17,099 bases of DNA from NCBI GenBank assembly GCA_031551765.1, contig JAVBNC010000024.1, positions 1-17,099 of the forward strand, read 5' to 3'. The DNA is from JAVBNC01 sp031551765 (GTDB lineage Bacteria > Desulfobacterota > Desulfovibrionia > Desulfovibrionales > Desulfovibrionaceae). Shown here piece by piece: positions 1-6,356 of this stretch (the first letter of the stretch is position 1; each line of letters begins with the position of its first letter). Made by a program: the position numbers and the translations under genes. The notes below the pieces were generated by a model, which had not been told where the DNA came from, made no database searches, and saw nothing but the letters and a program-made list of their open reading frames with translations.

Positions 1-186
1 GTGGGTTTCGCGGGCGGGCTGCTGGACCGGGACACGGGCCTGGTGCGCTTCGGCTGGCGGGACTACGACCCGGAAGTGGGGAGGTTCACCGCGCCGGATC
101 CGGCGAGGGACATGCGCGGCGACGGGGATCTGTACGACTACCGCGTGGACGACCCGGTGAGCCGCATAGACATCTTGGGGCTGAAG
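1..186 (+). CDS. Rhs-family protein, C-terminal end of the core (5' part missing)
   Basis: The 62 residues encoded here read like the end of an Rhs/YD-repeat core: GFAGGLLDRDTGLVRFGWRD, then YDPEVGRFTAPDP, then LYDY and DDPVSRID, ending in GL. In Rhs proteins this block closes the beta-cocoon, and a variable, usually toxic, C-terminal tip follows. The gene enters from outside the window, so the leading GTG is not evidence of a start. After the core the frame stays open through 187-495, but the encoded peptide is a Pro/Arg-rich string without the look of a folded toxin, and the frame then runs into the scaffold-like gene at 496. The real Rhs end could not be identified. Either the tip has been lost, or the join is an assembly break at a multicopy Rhs core. 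Rhs proteins act as secreted contact-dependent toxins; nothing here shows a toxin or immunity gene. Confidence 0.6.
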
Positions 187-495
187 TTCACCCCAAGAAA
201 CAGCACGGCCCTGCCGCGTCAACCCGGCGCAAACCAATACCCCCGCCTTTCGCGCCTCCCCCGCGCCGTCCTCCGCCCTCTCCCGGCCCGCCCCTCCCCG
301 CTTCCCGGCCCCTTCAAAAACCCTGTCAACCCCCTTTCTTCTCCCTTGTTCCCCCTTCCTTCTCCCTTCTCCCCGGGGAGGCGAAAAACCTGTGTTAGGC
401 TCCGCCCAAGCTCGGAATTCGGACCGGGCCGCCCGCGCGCTTTCGCGCCACGGCCCGCCGGCGCGGGCCGCAACCCGGATGGGAGGAACACCCGC
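187..495 (+). other. Pyrimidine-rich gap with GC hairpins, no convincing gene
   Basis: This 309-base stretch holds no recognisable protein in any frame. From about 235 to 375 the plus strand is strongly C/T-rich, with short A runs. Two hairpins follow: gcgcg/cgcgc at 435-448 with a 4-base loop, and cggcccg/cgggccg at 451-470 with a 6-base loop. The second ends 10 bases before the ribosome binding site of the next gene. No good sigma-70 promoter was found. Confidence 0.5.
451..470 (+). promoter_or_regulatory. Strong hairpin in the leader of the scaffold-like gene
   Basis: A perfect 7-bp stem (cggcccg with cgggccg) encloses a 6-base loop just upstream of the ribosome binding site gggagga at 481-487. 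No T run follows, so it is not a good intrinsic terminator. It may stabilise an mRNA end or tune translation. The structure is seen directly; the role is inference. Confidence 0.35.
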
Positions 496-1320
496 ATGAC
501 GTTCAAGCTTTTTGTGGATGAAGAAGGCAAACCGGGCTTTGCCGAAAACGGCGCCCCGCTGTTTTTCCAGCCCGGCGGCTCCGGCCCCGCGCCCATAGAC
601 GTCAACGACCTGCACGACCAGGTGCGCAAGGCGGGCGCGGAAGCATCCGCCCAGCGCAAGGAAAAGGAAGCCCTGCGGGAAAAGCTCAAAACCTTTGACG
701 GCCTGGAAGCGCAAGCCGCCCGCGCCGCCCTGGAACGGGTGGCCGCTCTGGACGCGACAACGTCCCATGCCAAACCGGACGCCACGGCCAAAACCAAAGC
801 CCCCGCGCCCCAGGCCGTATCCGTCGCCGCCCCGCAAACCCCGGCCGGCCTGGAGCAGGCCCTGGAAGAAACCCGCGCCGCGGGCGAAGCCGCCGTGCAG
901 GCCAAAGAGCGCATGATCCACGACCTCTTGGTCAAAAACGCCTTCAACGCGTCCGCCTTTCTGCGCGAAAAAACCGTGATCCCGCCGGATTTCGCCTACG
1001 CCGCCCTCTCCGCCCACTTCAGCGTGGAATACCCGGAAAACCCGGACGGCCGGCCGGGCGAACCCGTGGTCATTGCCAAGGACGAACGCGGCGAGATCCT
1101 GCGCGACAAAAAGAACCCCAACCTGCCCGCCGGCCCCGAAGAAGCCATCCGCCAGCTCATCGAACGCCACCCCAAACGCGACGAGCTGCTCAAAGCCCCC
1201 ACCCCGCGCGGCGGCAGCGGTTCCCGTCCCGGCTCCTCCGCCGGCGCCGCCACCTGCCTCGCCGACTGCGCCAGTCTCGCCGAAAAAATCGCGTATCTTA
1301 AATCGAAGGGCGCTGTTTAG
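496..1320 (+). CDS. Phage scaffold-like protein upstream of the capsid gene (DUF6651-like)
   Basis: This 274-residue protein probably acts as, or belongs with, the internal scaffold that guides capsid assembly. The ATG at 496 was chosen because gggagga lies 8 bases upstream and because the frame before it is not protein-like. The N-terminal ~30 residues read KLFVDEEGKPGFAENGAPLF, the usual opening of this family (a short 'value plus key' beta segment). A charged helical region follows at about residues 38-90 (QVRKAGAEASAQRKEKEALR...LKTFDGL), then an Ala/Pro-rich linker near 90-115 and a second helix. The C-terminal domain contains FAYAALSAHFSVE, a conserved-looking AKDERGEIL strand and a final EEAIRQLIERHPKRDELLK helix before a Gly/Ser-rich tail. 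Family recall and its position directly before the capsid gene support the call. No protease domain is visible. Confidence 0.75.
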   Translation: MTFKLFVDEEGKPGFAENGAPLFFQPGGSGPAPIDVNDLHDQVRKAGAEASAQRKEKEALREKLKTFDGLEAQAARAALERVAALDATTSHAKPDATAKTKAPAPQAVSVAAPQTPAGLEQALEETRAAGEAAVQAKERMIHDLLVKNAFNASAFLREKTVIPPDFAYAALSAHFSVEYPENPDGRPGEPVVIAKDERGEILRDKKNPNLPAGPEEAIRQLIERHPKRDELLKAPTPRGGSGSRPGSSAGAATCLADCASLAEKIAYLKSKGAV

Positions 1321-1387
1321 TTGTCGTAAAATTCTCGAACATCTCAAAACCCCCAAAAATCCTCAACTAGTACAAAGGAGAATCCTC

Positions 1388-2347
1388 ATGGCTTTTGATT
1401 TGGTCGTCTTTAACACCCAGGTGCGCACGGTGGCCACGGAAACCGTGTCCGAGCAGGTCCGGCTGTTCAACGAAGCCTCCGCCGGGGCGATTACCCTGGT
1501 GCCGGGCGCGGAGAACAGCGGCGACATCAGCATGCGCGCCAGCTTCAAGCAGATCGCGGGCCTGGTGCGCCGCCGGGACGTGCATAACGGCGCGAACGCG
1601 GTTTCGGCTTCGCGTCTGGCGCAGCTGACCAACAACTTCGTCAAGGTGGCGGCGGGCACGCCCCCCATCGTTTGGGAAGCCGCCCAGTACGCCTGGGTGC
1701 GCCAGAACCCGGAAGCCGCCGCCATTGTCATAGGCGAGCAGCTGGCCGCCGGCATGCTGGCGGACATGCTCAACGTGGCTATTTCCGGGGCCGTGGCCGC
1801 GGTTTCCAACGTGGACGAACTGACCCTGGAAACCGCCGCCGCGCCCACGCTGGGCGACCTGGTCAGCGGCGCGGGCAAGTTCGGGGACCGCATGGGGTCT
1901 CTCGCGGCCTGGGTGCTGCACTCCAAGACCATGATCGACCTGTACGGCAACGCGGTCTCCAACGGCCAGAAGCTGTTCACCTACGACACCGTCAACGTGA
2001 TTGCGGACCCCTTCGGCCGCCGTTTCGTGATGACGGACTGCGACGCGCTGAAAGACACCTCCGGCGGCCCCGCCGCGTACCGCATCCTGGGCCTGACCTC
2101 CGGCGCGGTGATGGTGGAGCAGAACGACGACTTCCGCGCCAACATCCAGTCCAGCAACGGCACGGAAAACATCCAGGACAGCTACCAGGCCGAATGGAGC
2201 TACAACCTGGGCCTTCTGGGCTACTCCTGGAAAGACGGCACCGGCGTGAAAGCCCCCAGCAACGCGGCCATCGCGGATTCCGGCAACTGGGAAAAAACCG
2301 CCAGCTCCAACAAAGACACGGCGGGCGTGCTCATCGTCACGAAGTAG
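1388..2347 (+). CDS. Phage major capsid protein
   Basis: This 319-residue protein is the main shell subunit of the phage head. The start at ATG 1388 is fixed by aaaggag at 1374-1380. The sequence follows a well-known siphovirus capsid family throughout. It opens with FNTQVRTVATETVSEQVRLF; the middle carries VKVAAGTPPIVWEAAQYAWV followed by RQNPEAAAIVIGEQLAAGML; then come KFGDR and AWVLHSK, an LFTYDTVNVIADPFGRRFVM strand, GAVMVEQNDDF, and the closing NWEKTASSNKDTAGVLIV. Length is normal for the family, and an HK97-type fold is expected from family knowledge. The N-terminus has no long cleaved delta region, consistent with a separate scaffold protein encoded just upstream (67-base gap). A repeat element follows the stop codon. 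Confidence 0.92.
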   Translation: MAFDLVVFNTQVRTVATETVSEQVRLFNEASAGAITLVPGAENSGDISMRASFKQIAGLVRRRDVHNGANAVSASRLAQLTNNFVKVAAGTPPIVWEAAQYAWVRQNPEAAAIVIGEQLAAGMLADMLNVAISGAVAAVSNVDELTLETAAAPTLGDLVSGAGKFGDRMGSLAAWVLHSKTMIDLYGNAVSNGQKLFTYDTVNVIADPFGRRFVMTDCDALKDTSGGPAAYRILGLTSGAVMVEQNDDFRANIQSSNGTENIQDSYQAEWSYNLGLLGYSWKDGTGVKAPSNAAIADSGNWEKTASSNKDTAGVLIVTK

Positions 2348-2357
2348 AGACAGAGAT

Positions 2358-2610
2358 GTCGAAGCCATCTTGGATGAAAGCAGGGCTCTGCCCTGCACCC
2401 GCCAAGGGTTAGCACCCTTGGAACCCATTCAGGGGGTATAGACACGATGTGCCCCGGCCGGATTGTATTGCGGGCATGGCAGCCTGCCGTGAAACCGCGC
2501 GGTAACTCCGCCTGCGAAGCCCGGATATCCACCCTGAAAGGGGTCCAGGGGCGCTAGCCCTTGGCGGGAGAGTCCAGAGAGGGTGGAACCCTCTCTGGCC
2601 GCCGGAGGCA
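2358..2610. repeat. Composite hairpin repeat element between capsid and connector genes
   Basis: The left arm (2358-2436) starts gtcgaagccatcttggatga, contains the hairpin gcagggc-tct-gccctgc, then a second imperfect hairpin around ccaagggttagcacccttgg, and ends cattcaggg. It matches the left arm of the element at 3998-4243 almost base for base. The right arm (2530-2568) is the inverted counterpart of the inner part only (ccctgaaaggggtccagggg...ccttggcggg). Beyond it the expected outer part is replaced by another hairpin, gtccagagaggg/ccctctctggc (2572-2599), ending in gccgccggaggcat. That last word recurs inverted at 16951-16963. No gene is present in the ~286-base gap. Confidence 0.75.
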
Positions 2611-2633
2611 TCCCAATCATGAAAGGAGAAACC

Positions 2634-3200
2634 ATGCCCGACGCGCTGATTGTAGAGGACGGCAGCGGCCTGCCCGGCGCGGACAGCTACCTGTCCCTGG
2701 CCGAAGCGGACGCCTGCCACGCCCGCCTGGGCAACACGGACTGGCCCGCCCCGCCCGTGCCCACTGACGACGACCCGGACCCCGAGGACCCGCACGCCGC
2801 GCGCAAAGCGGCCTGCCTGCGCCGCGCGGCCCTGTTTCTGGACGGCCGGGCCGCCGCCCGCGTGAGCGGCGCGCCCAAAAACGCGGGACAGGGCCTGCTC
2901 TTCCCCAGGGCGGGGGCCGTGGATTTCCAGGGCCGCCCCCTGGACGGGGGTTCCGTGCCCGCCCTGTACAAAAGCGCGGCGGCGGAAGCGGCCCTGCTGG
3001 CTTACAGCGGCGCGGCCCTGGCCCCGGAAGTCCCGGCGGGCCCCCTGGTGCGGCGCCGCCGCACCGACGCCCTGGAAACCGAATGGGTGGCGGAAAGCTA
3101 CGGCAAACAGCCGGTGTTCGGCTGGCTGGACCTCTTGCTGGCCCCGCTGTTCGGCCCGCCCGCAAGCGGCACGCGCTGCCTGCGCGTGGAGCGGGGCTGA
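2634..3200 (+). CDS. DnaT-like head-tail connector/adaptor protein
   Basis: This 188-residue protein is likely the adaptor that joins portal or head to the neck. The start at ATG 2634 follows aaaggag at 2622-2628; an in-frame ATG at 2619 lies within that site. The opening VEDGSGLPGADSYLSLAEAD is the diagnostic N-terminus of the phage family often labelled 'putative DnaT-like ssDNA-binding protein' in databases. Despite that label it usually sits at the head-tail connector position, as here. A helix with KAACLRRAALFLDGR, the strand LLFPRAGAVDFQGRPL and a helix LYKSAAAEAALLAYSG follow in the usual order, and the end has FGWLDLLLAPLF and TRCLRVERG. An unusual acidic/proline insert (PPVPTDDDPDPEDP, residues ~41-54) sits where relatives are shorter. 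It is followed after one base by the next gene, indicating translational coupling. Confidence 0.8.
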   Translation: MPDALIVEDGSGLPGADSYLSLAEADACHARLGNTDWPAPPVPTDDDPDPEDPHAARKAACLRRAALFLDGRAAARVSGAPKNAGQGLLFPRAGAVDFQGRPLDGGSVPALYKSAAAEAALLAYSGAALAPEVPAGPLVRRRRTDALETEWVAESYGKQPVFGWLDLLLAPLFGPPASGTRCLRVERG

Positions 3201-3201
3201 G

Positions 3202-3597
3202 ATGTGCGCCGTCAATGAAAAGCTGGAGCACTGGCTCGCGGAACAGCGGGCCGCCTACGGCCAGCTCGCGGCGGACGGAACCCTGTTCGCCTTCACCCGG
3301 CCCGGACGGGGGGCCTTTGATCCGCGGGCCGGGGCCTACACCCCGGCGGAGGATCAAGCCTACACCGCGCCGGGCATTCTGAAACGCCTGGGCACGGGCG
3401 CGGCGTGCCAAAGCTGGCAGGCCTCCGGTCTGACGCGAAAGGGCGACGGCCTGCTGTTGATAGCCGCGGGCGACTACGGCCCGGAGCTGCAAGACCGGGT
3501 GGCCCTGTCCGGCGAAAGCTGGACGGTAATGGCCGTGGACACCCTGCGCCCCGTGGGCGTCCCCCTGCTGCACCACTTGCTCATCAGGAAAGTCTGA
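3202..3597 (+). CDS. Small phage head-tail connector-like protein
   Basis: This 131-residue protein lies between the DnaT-like adaptor and the gp10-like neck protein, the slot normally filled by a head-tail joining or stopper protein. The ATG at 3202 begins one base after the previous stop, so translation is probably coupled. The first ~25 residues form a helix (NEKLEHWLAEQRAAYGQLAA). The remainder is beta-rich, with TLFAFTRPGRGAFDPRAGAY, GDGLLLIAAGDYGPELQDRV and a terminal ESWTVMAVDTLRPVGVPLLH strand pair. The pattern 'GD-x-tool-like strand, then W-V-x-x-v-d-x-l-x-P-x-G' is typical of small connector proteins of siphophages. The assignment rests mainly on position and fold-like pattern, so the exact role (stopper versus joining protein) is not certain. 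Confidence 0.65.
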   Translation: MCAVNEKLEHWLAEQRAAYGQLAADGTLFAFTRPGRGAFDPRAGAYTPAEDQAYTAPGILKRLGTGAACQSWQASGLTRKGDGLLLIAAGDYGPELQDRVALSGESWTVMAVDTLRPVGVPLLHHLLIRKV

Positions 3598-3598
3598 C

Positions 3599-4000
3599 AT
3601 GACAAGCGCCTTCAGCGGAGACGTCGGCCTGTGGGCCGGAAAAGCGGGCCTTAAAGCCGAAAGCGCGGTCCGGGCCGTCACCCGCGAGCTGGGGGTGCGC
3701 GTTATCGAGCGCACGCCCCAGGACACGGGCCTGGCCCAGGCCAACTGGATGCCCGGCAGCGGCGCCCCGGACACCCGCACCACGGATTCCCCGTCCGGTG
3801 CGGCCGACACCTCCATAACCCGTCTGGACCAGGCGCTGGACAACCACGCCTTCAGCCAGGACGGCTCCTTCTACATCACCAACGCCCTGCCCTACGCCGA
3901 AGCCCTGGAATACGGCCACAGCGGCCAGGCCCCCCAAGGCATGGTCAGGCTGACGGCCGCCGAGTTCGCGGGGATCGTCGCTGAAACGGTCAGTAAATAG
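3599..4000 (+). CDS. HK97 gp10-like neck / tail completion protein
   Basis: This 133-residue protein matches the HK97 gp10-like family, which attaches the finished tail to the head. Diagnostic parts are ERTPQDTGLAQANWMPGSG (residues ~37-55), where the 'PxDTGxxxxxW' pattern is the family hallmark, and FYITNALPYAEALEYGHSGQ followed by APQGMVRLT (residues ~98-126), the standard 'l-x-N-x-x-x-Y-A-x-x-l-E-y-G-x-s-x-q-A-p-x-G-m' block. The C-terminal helix is short, ending VAETVSK. The ATG at 3599 lies one base after the previous stop, completing a three-gene coupled block from 2634. The TAG stop codon at 3998-4000 coincides with the outer edge of a repeat element, so insertion of that element may have set the present C-terminus. 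Confidence 0.88.
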   Translation: MTSAFSGDVGLWAGKAGLKAESAVRAVTRELGVRVIERTPQDTGLAQANWMPGSGAPDTRTTDSPSGAADTSITRLDQALDNHAFSQDGSFYITNALPYAEALEYGHSGQAPQGMVRLTAAEFAGIVAETVSK

Positions 4001-4243
4001 CTGTCGAAGCCATCTTGGATGAGAGCAGGGCTCCGCCCTGCACCCGCCAAGGGCTAGCGCCCCTGGACCCCGTTCAGGGTGTTGATGACGGGACAGCCCA
4101 CTCGAAACGCTCTCCTGTGTCCGCACTCGCTTACATGCCCACCACGCGCGAAGCGTACCCCCTGTCGCGGGGTCCAGGGGGGTCACCCCCCTGGCGGGTG
4201 CAGGGCAGCGCCCTGCTCTCATCCAAGATGGCTTCGACAACTA
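3998..4243. repeat. MITE-like element with ~75-bp terminal inverted repeats
   Basis: The left arm (3998-4073) and right arm (4168-4243) are inverted copies. The outer words are tagctgtcgaagcc and, reading inward from the right, tagttgtcgaagcc. Counted from the gtc, the first 29 bases are identical, then 3 differ, then 15 match, and the inner hairpin differs. Each arm carries internal hairpins (gcagggc/gccctgc, and ccagggg-type/cccctgg). About 95 bases lie between the arms and hold no gene. The TA dinucleotides at both tips resemble TA target duplications of IS630/Tc1-type MITEs, but no transposase is present and the family assignment is inference. The right tip directly precedes the aaagga ribosome binding site of the next phage gene. 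Confidence 0.8.
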
Positions 4244-4256
4244 AAGGAAAACAAGC

Positions 4257-4688
4257 ATGAGAACCCCCACCCCTGAGATACGGCGCGCGCTGGACGGGCG
4301 GCTGATGGCGGCCCTGCCCGGGCTGGGCCTGGACCCGGCGCAAGACGCGGCCTGGCCCAACGCGGCGTTTACCCCGCACGCGGAACGGCCATATGTCCGG
4401 CCGAACTGCCTGTTCGGAAACACCTCGCCCGCCGGGCTGGGGCCGCAAGGCTTTGAACTCTTGAGCGGCGTGTACCAGGTGGACGTGCTGGGCCTGTCCG
4501 GCCGGGGCGTGGCCCAGGCGGAAGAACTGGCGCGGGGGCTGGCGGACGCCTTTCGCGGCGGCGCGCGGCTGGTGTGCGGGGAAGCGGAGCTGCGCATAAG
4601 CGCTTCTTCCGTGGGTCCCGCCATGCACACGGAAGGCAGGCTGCGCATTCCGGTTTCCGTCCGCTGGACCTGCCACGCGGCCAGATAG
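4257..4688 (+). CDS. Phage tail terminator-like protein (DUF4128-like)
   Basis: This 143-residue protein probably caps the growing tail tube and forms the tail side of the neck. The ATG at 4257 is preceded by aaagga at 4243-4248. It begins with a helix (PEIRRALDGRLMAALPG); the strand YVRPNCLFGNTSPAGLG follows, and GFELLSGVYQVDVLGLSGRG gives the typical 'x-G-x-Y-Q-v-d-V' strand of tail terminators. A helix follows (AEELARGLADAFRGG), then LVCGEAELRIS and a last strand RLRIPVSVRWTC. The 'LRIPVSVRW' end is characteristic of the DUF4128 / Phage_tail_terminator_5 group. The position between the gp10-like and tail tube genes is exactly where this function sits in siphophage genomes. Length is normal. 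Confidence 0.85.
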   Translation: MRTPTPEIRRALDGRLMAALPGLGLDPAQDAAWPNAAFTPHAERPYVRPNCLFGNTSPAGLGPQGFELLSGVYQVDVLGLSGRGVAQAEELARGLADAFRGGARLVCGEAELRISASSVGPAMHTEGRLRIPVSVRWTCHAAR

Positions 4689-4704
4689 AACCACATCGTG
4701 AACG

Positions 4705-4743
4705 GCCTCGTCCGAGGCGTCCTTACCAATCGGTATATATAAC
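4705..4743 (+). promoter_or_regulatory. Small hairpin and AT-rich -10-like box upstream of the tube gene
   Basis: The 108-base gap holds a hairpin gcctc-gtcc-gaggc (4705-4718) and then tatata/TATAAC at 4734-4743, an unusually AT-rich patch for this region. TATAAC is one base from the sigma-70 -10 consensus, but no convincing -35 box lies 16-18 bases upstream. It could serve extra tail tube expression, because that protein is needed in many copies. Weak evidence. Confidence 0.22.
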
Positions 4744-4796
4744 AATCAACCACCACAACAGCGGGGGCGGACAAGCTCTCGCGGGAGGCAGAAACT

Positions 4797-5729
4797 ATGG
4801 CTATTTTCGCCGCCGGGGGCTTTCACGGCACCCGCTACGTCAAGGAAAGCGCTTTCGGCCAAACCCCGGCCAACCCCGTGCTGCGCGCGCTGCGCCACAC
4901 CGGCAACTCCCTGGTCCTGGGCAAGGATTCCTTCCAGTCCGGGGAACTGCGTTCCGACGCGCAGATTTCCGACCTGCGCCACGGCAACCGCAAGACCTCC
5001 GGCAACATCGGCATCGAGTTTTCCTTCGCGGAATACGACGATTTCCTGGCCGCCGCCCTGCGCTCGGAGTGGAAGGACGATTCCGCCGCGCCCGGCCGCA
5101 AGATTCTGACGGCGGGCACCACCATGGCCAGCTTCACCATTGAGCGCGCCTTCCACGATATCGGCCAGTACCAAAGCTTTACCGGCTGCGAGGTGGACAC
5201 GCTGACCCTCAGCGTCAAACCCAACGCCATGGTCACGGGTTCCATCGGCATCAAGGGCCGGGGCGCGGGCTTTGCCGTCGCGCCCCTGGATGCCGCGCCC
5301 CAGGCCAGTTTCACCCACTCCCCCTACGACGGCTTCGCCGGCGAGCTGCTGGAAGGCGGCGTGAAAAACGCGGTGCTCACGGGCATTGAGCTGTCCATCG
5401 CCAACAGTCTGGAGCCCGCCTTTGTCATCGGCTCGGACATGGCGGCCGCCATCACGGCGGGCCGTATCAACGTCACCGGCAGCGTGAGCGCGTATTTCGA
5501 AAACATGGACCTGCTGACCAAGTTCGTCAACGAGACGGAATCCAGCCTGTCCTTCACCCTGGGCGACGGGGCCAGCGCCTCCTACGTGTTCACGCTCCCG
5601 CGCATCAAATACAGCGGCGGCGACAACCCCGTGGACGGCGAAGGCCCCGTGCGCCTGTCCATGCCCTTCCAGGCGCTGTTCGACGAGGTCAGCGGCACCA
5701 ACGTCAGGATCGACAGGATTCCCGCCTAA
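4797..5729 (+). CDS. Phage tail tube protein
   Basis: This 310-residue protein is the probable major tail tube subunit of a non-contractile tail. The ATG at 4797 follows gggagg at 4783-4788. It begins with GFHGTRYVKESAFGQTPANP, the common 'r-x-x-x-E-x-x-f-G-t-T-P' opening of this tube family, followed by LRHTGNSLVLGKDSFQSGEL, DAQISDLRHGNRKTSGNIGI and EFSFAEYDDFLAAAL. Those match the 'S-x-E-i-x-x-d-R-q-i-x-d-x-r-x-G-x-x-x-x-g' and 'E-l-s-y-x-x-y-D-x-l-l-x-a-a-l' blocks. The second half has a GCEVDTLTLSVKPNAMVTGS strand pair and SSLSFTLGDGASASYVFTLP near residues 244-263, then INVTGSVSAYFENM. The length is close to relatives. The gene stands alone between two non-coding gaps, which may allow a separate expression level. 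Confidence 0.88.
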   Translation: MAIFAAGGFHGTRYVKESAFGQTPANPVLRALRHTGNSLVLGKDSFQSGELRSDAQISDLRHGNRKTSGNIGIEFSFAEYDDFLAAALRSEWKDDSAAPGRKILTAGTTMASFTIERAFHDIGQYQSFTGCEVDTLTLSVKPNAMVTGSIGIKGRGAGFAVAPLDAAPQASFTHSPYDGFAGELLEGGVKNAVLTGIELSIANSLEPAFVIGSDMAAAITAGRINVTGSVSAYFENMDLLTKFVNETESSLSFTLGDGASASYVFTLPRIKYSGGDNPVDGEGPVRLSMPFQALFDEVSGTNVRIDRIPA

Positions 5730-5736
5730 CGGGGTA

Positions 5737-5853
5737 AAAGGCACTGGATCCCCCGGTCAAGCCGGGGGATGACGGGTGCTTGCGTAAGGCTTGCGGCACA
5801 GAGTTTCGCGTTCCCGAACGTCATTCCCGCGCAGGCGGGAATCCAGTGCCTTT
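5737..5853. repeat. Palindromic intergenic repeat element (ggatccccc/cattcccgc type)
   Basis: Two inverted arms, 5737-5774 and 5819-5853, share the outer word aaaggcactggat and inner word gatgacg/cattcc. Each arm is itself a hairpin: tcccccggtcaagccgggggat on the left and attcccgcgcaggcgggaat on the right. The whole can fold into a long three-way structure. The motif resembles the widespread 'CGTCATTCCCGCG..GCGGGAATCC' intergenic repeats of Proteobacteria, by recall. It fills the gap between tail tube and chaperone genes and lacks coding sense. Confidence 0.8.
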
Positions 5854-5921
5854 CCCTCTTCCGCCGGGTTGGCTTCCAAGCCGGAAACACACCATATCCA
5901 TGCCAAAAACAAGGAGTAATC

Positions 5922-6356
5922 ATGAACGAGAGCACGTCCCAAATTCCGACCGCGTCCCCCGTCCAGTCCTTCGACCTGGGCAGTTTCGAGGAACACACCC
6001 GCGACAAAGAGTGGGTGAACATTTGCCACCCGGTCAGCGGCGCGCCCACGGGTCTGCGCATTCTGGCGGCCAGCCCGGATTCCGAGCACTACCGCCAGGC
6101 GGACCGCAAAATCAAAAACCGCAACCTGGCCTTCATGCAGAAAAGCCGGGGCAAGCCGCTGAGCATGGAAGCCCTGGAAGCCGCCGGGCTGGACCTTATC
6201 GTGGCCATCACCCTGGACTGGCAGGGCGCGCGCTGGGACGGCCGCGAGCTGGAATGCGACGAGGCCAACGCCCGCATGCTCTACGCCACGTTCCCTTTTA
6301 TCCGGGAGCAGGTGGACGCCTTTGTGGGTGACCGCGCCAATTTTTTCGGCGCATAG
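5922..6356 (+). CDS. Tail assembly chaperone, short form (lambda gpG-like)
   Basis: This 144-residue protein is the zero-frame product of the chaperone pair that keeps tape measure and tube protein assembly-ready. The ATG at 5922 follows aaggag at 5911-5916. The N-terminal part is beta-like (WVNICHPVSGAPTGLRILAA). A long helical region follows with DSEHYRQADRKIKNRNLAFM (residues ~52-71), where 's-x-x-y-r-x-a-x-r-k' is the family pattern, then LIVAITLDWQGARWDGRELE and a final ATFPFIREQVDAFVGDRANF. The 'p-w-i-r-e-Q-v-x-a-f-x-x-d-x-x-N-F' ending is typical. The frame stops at 6354 directly after NFFGA, just beyond the slippery site. Position between the tube and tape measure genes is the standard one. 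Confidence 0.85.
   Translation: MNESTSQIPTASPVQSFDLGSFEEHTRDKEWVNICHPVSGAPTGLRILAASPDSEHYRQADRKIKNRNLAFMQKSRGKPLSMEALEAAGLDLIVAITLDWQGARWDGRELECDEANARMLYATFPFIREQVDAFVGDRANFFGA
6341..6347 (+). promoter_or_regulatory. Programmed -1 ribosomal frameshift site (T_TTT_TTC)
   Basis: The zero frame reads GCC AAT TTT TTC GGC GCA TAG, so TTTTTTC at 6341-6347 has exactly the X_XXY_YYZ phasing of a canonical -1 slippery heptamer. It lies three codons before the stop of the short chaperone. Stepping back one base opens CGG CGC ATA GAG GAC..., which continues without a stop to 6703. Possible stimulatory hairpins downstream are cggcc/ggccg (6361-6384) and gggcc/ggccc (6379-6395), which exclude each other. 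Phasing and location are seen directly; use in vivo is inferred from the conserved G/GT arrangement. Confidence 0.85.

Noticed and set aside
187..495. An Rhs-associated toxin tip after the core
   Set aside because: The translated stretch is a Pro/Arg/Ser string with no secondary-structure pattern, and the +1 frame is similarly proline-rich and stops near 395.
2358..4243. Could the repeats be a CRISPR array?
   Set aside because: There are only two or three copies, in both orientations, with internal palindromes and no regular spacers.
4015..4260. Short open frames inside the repeat element, both strands
   Set aside because: They lie wholly within inverted hairpin repeats, and the equivalent frames are not preserved in the related element at 2358-2610.
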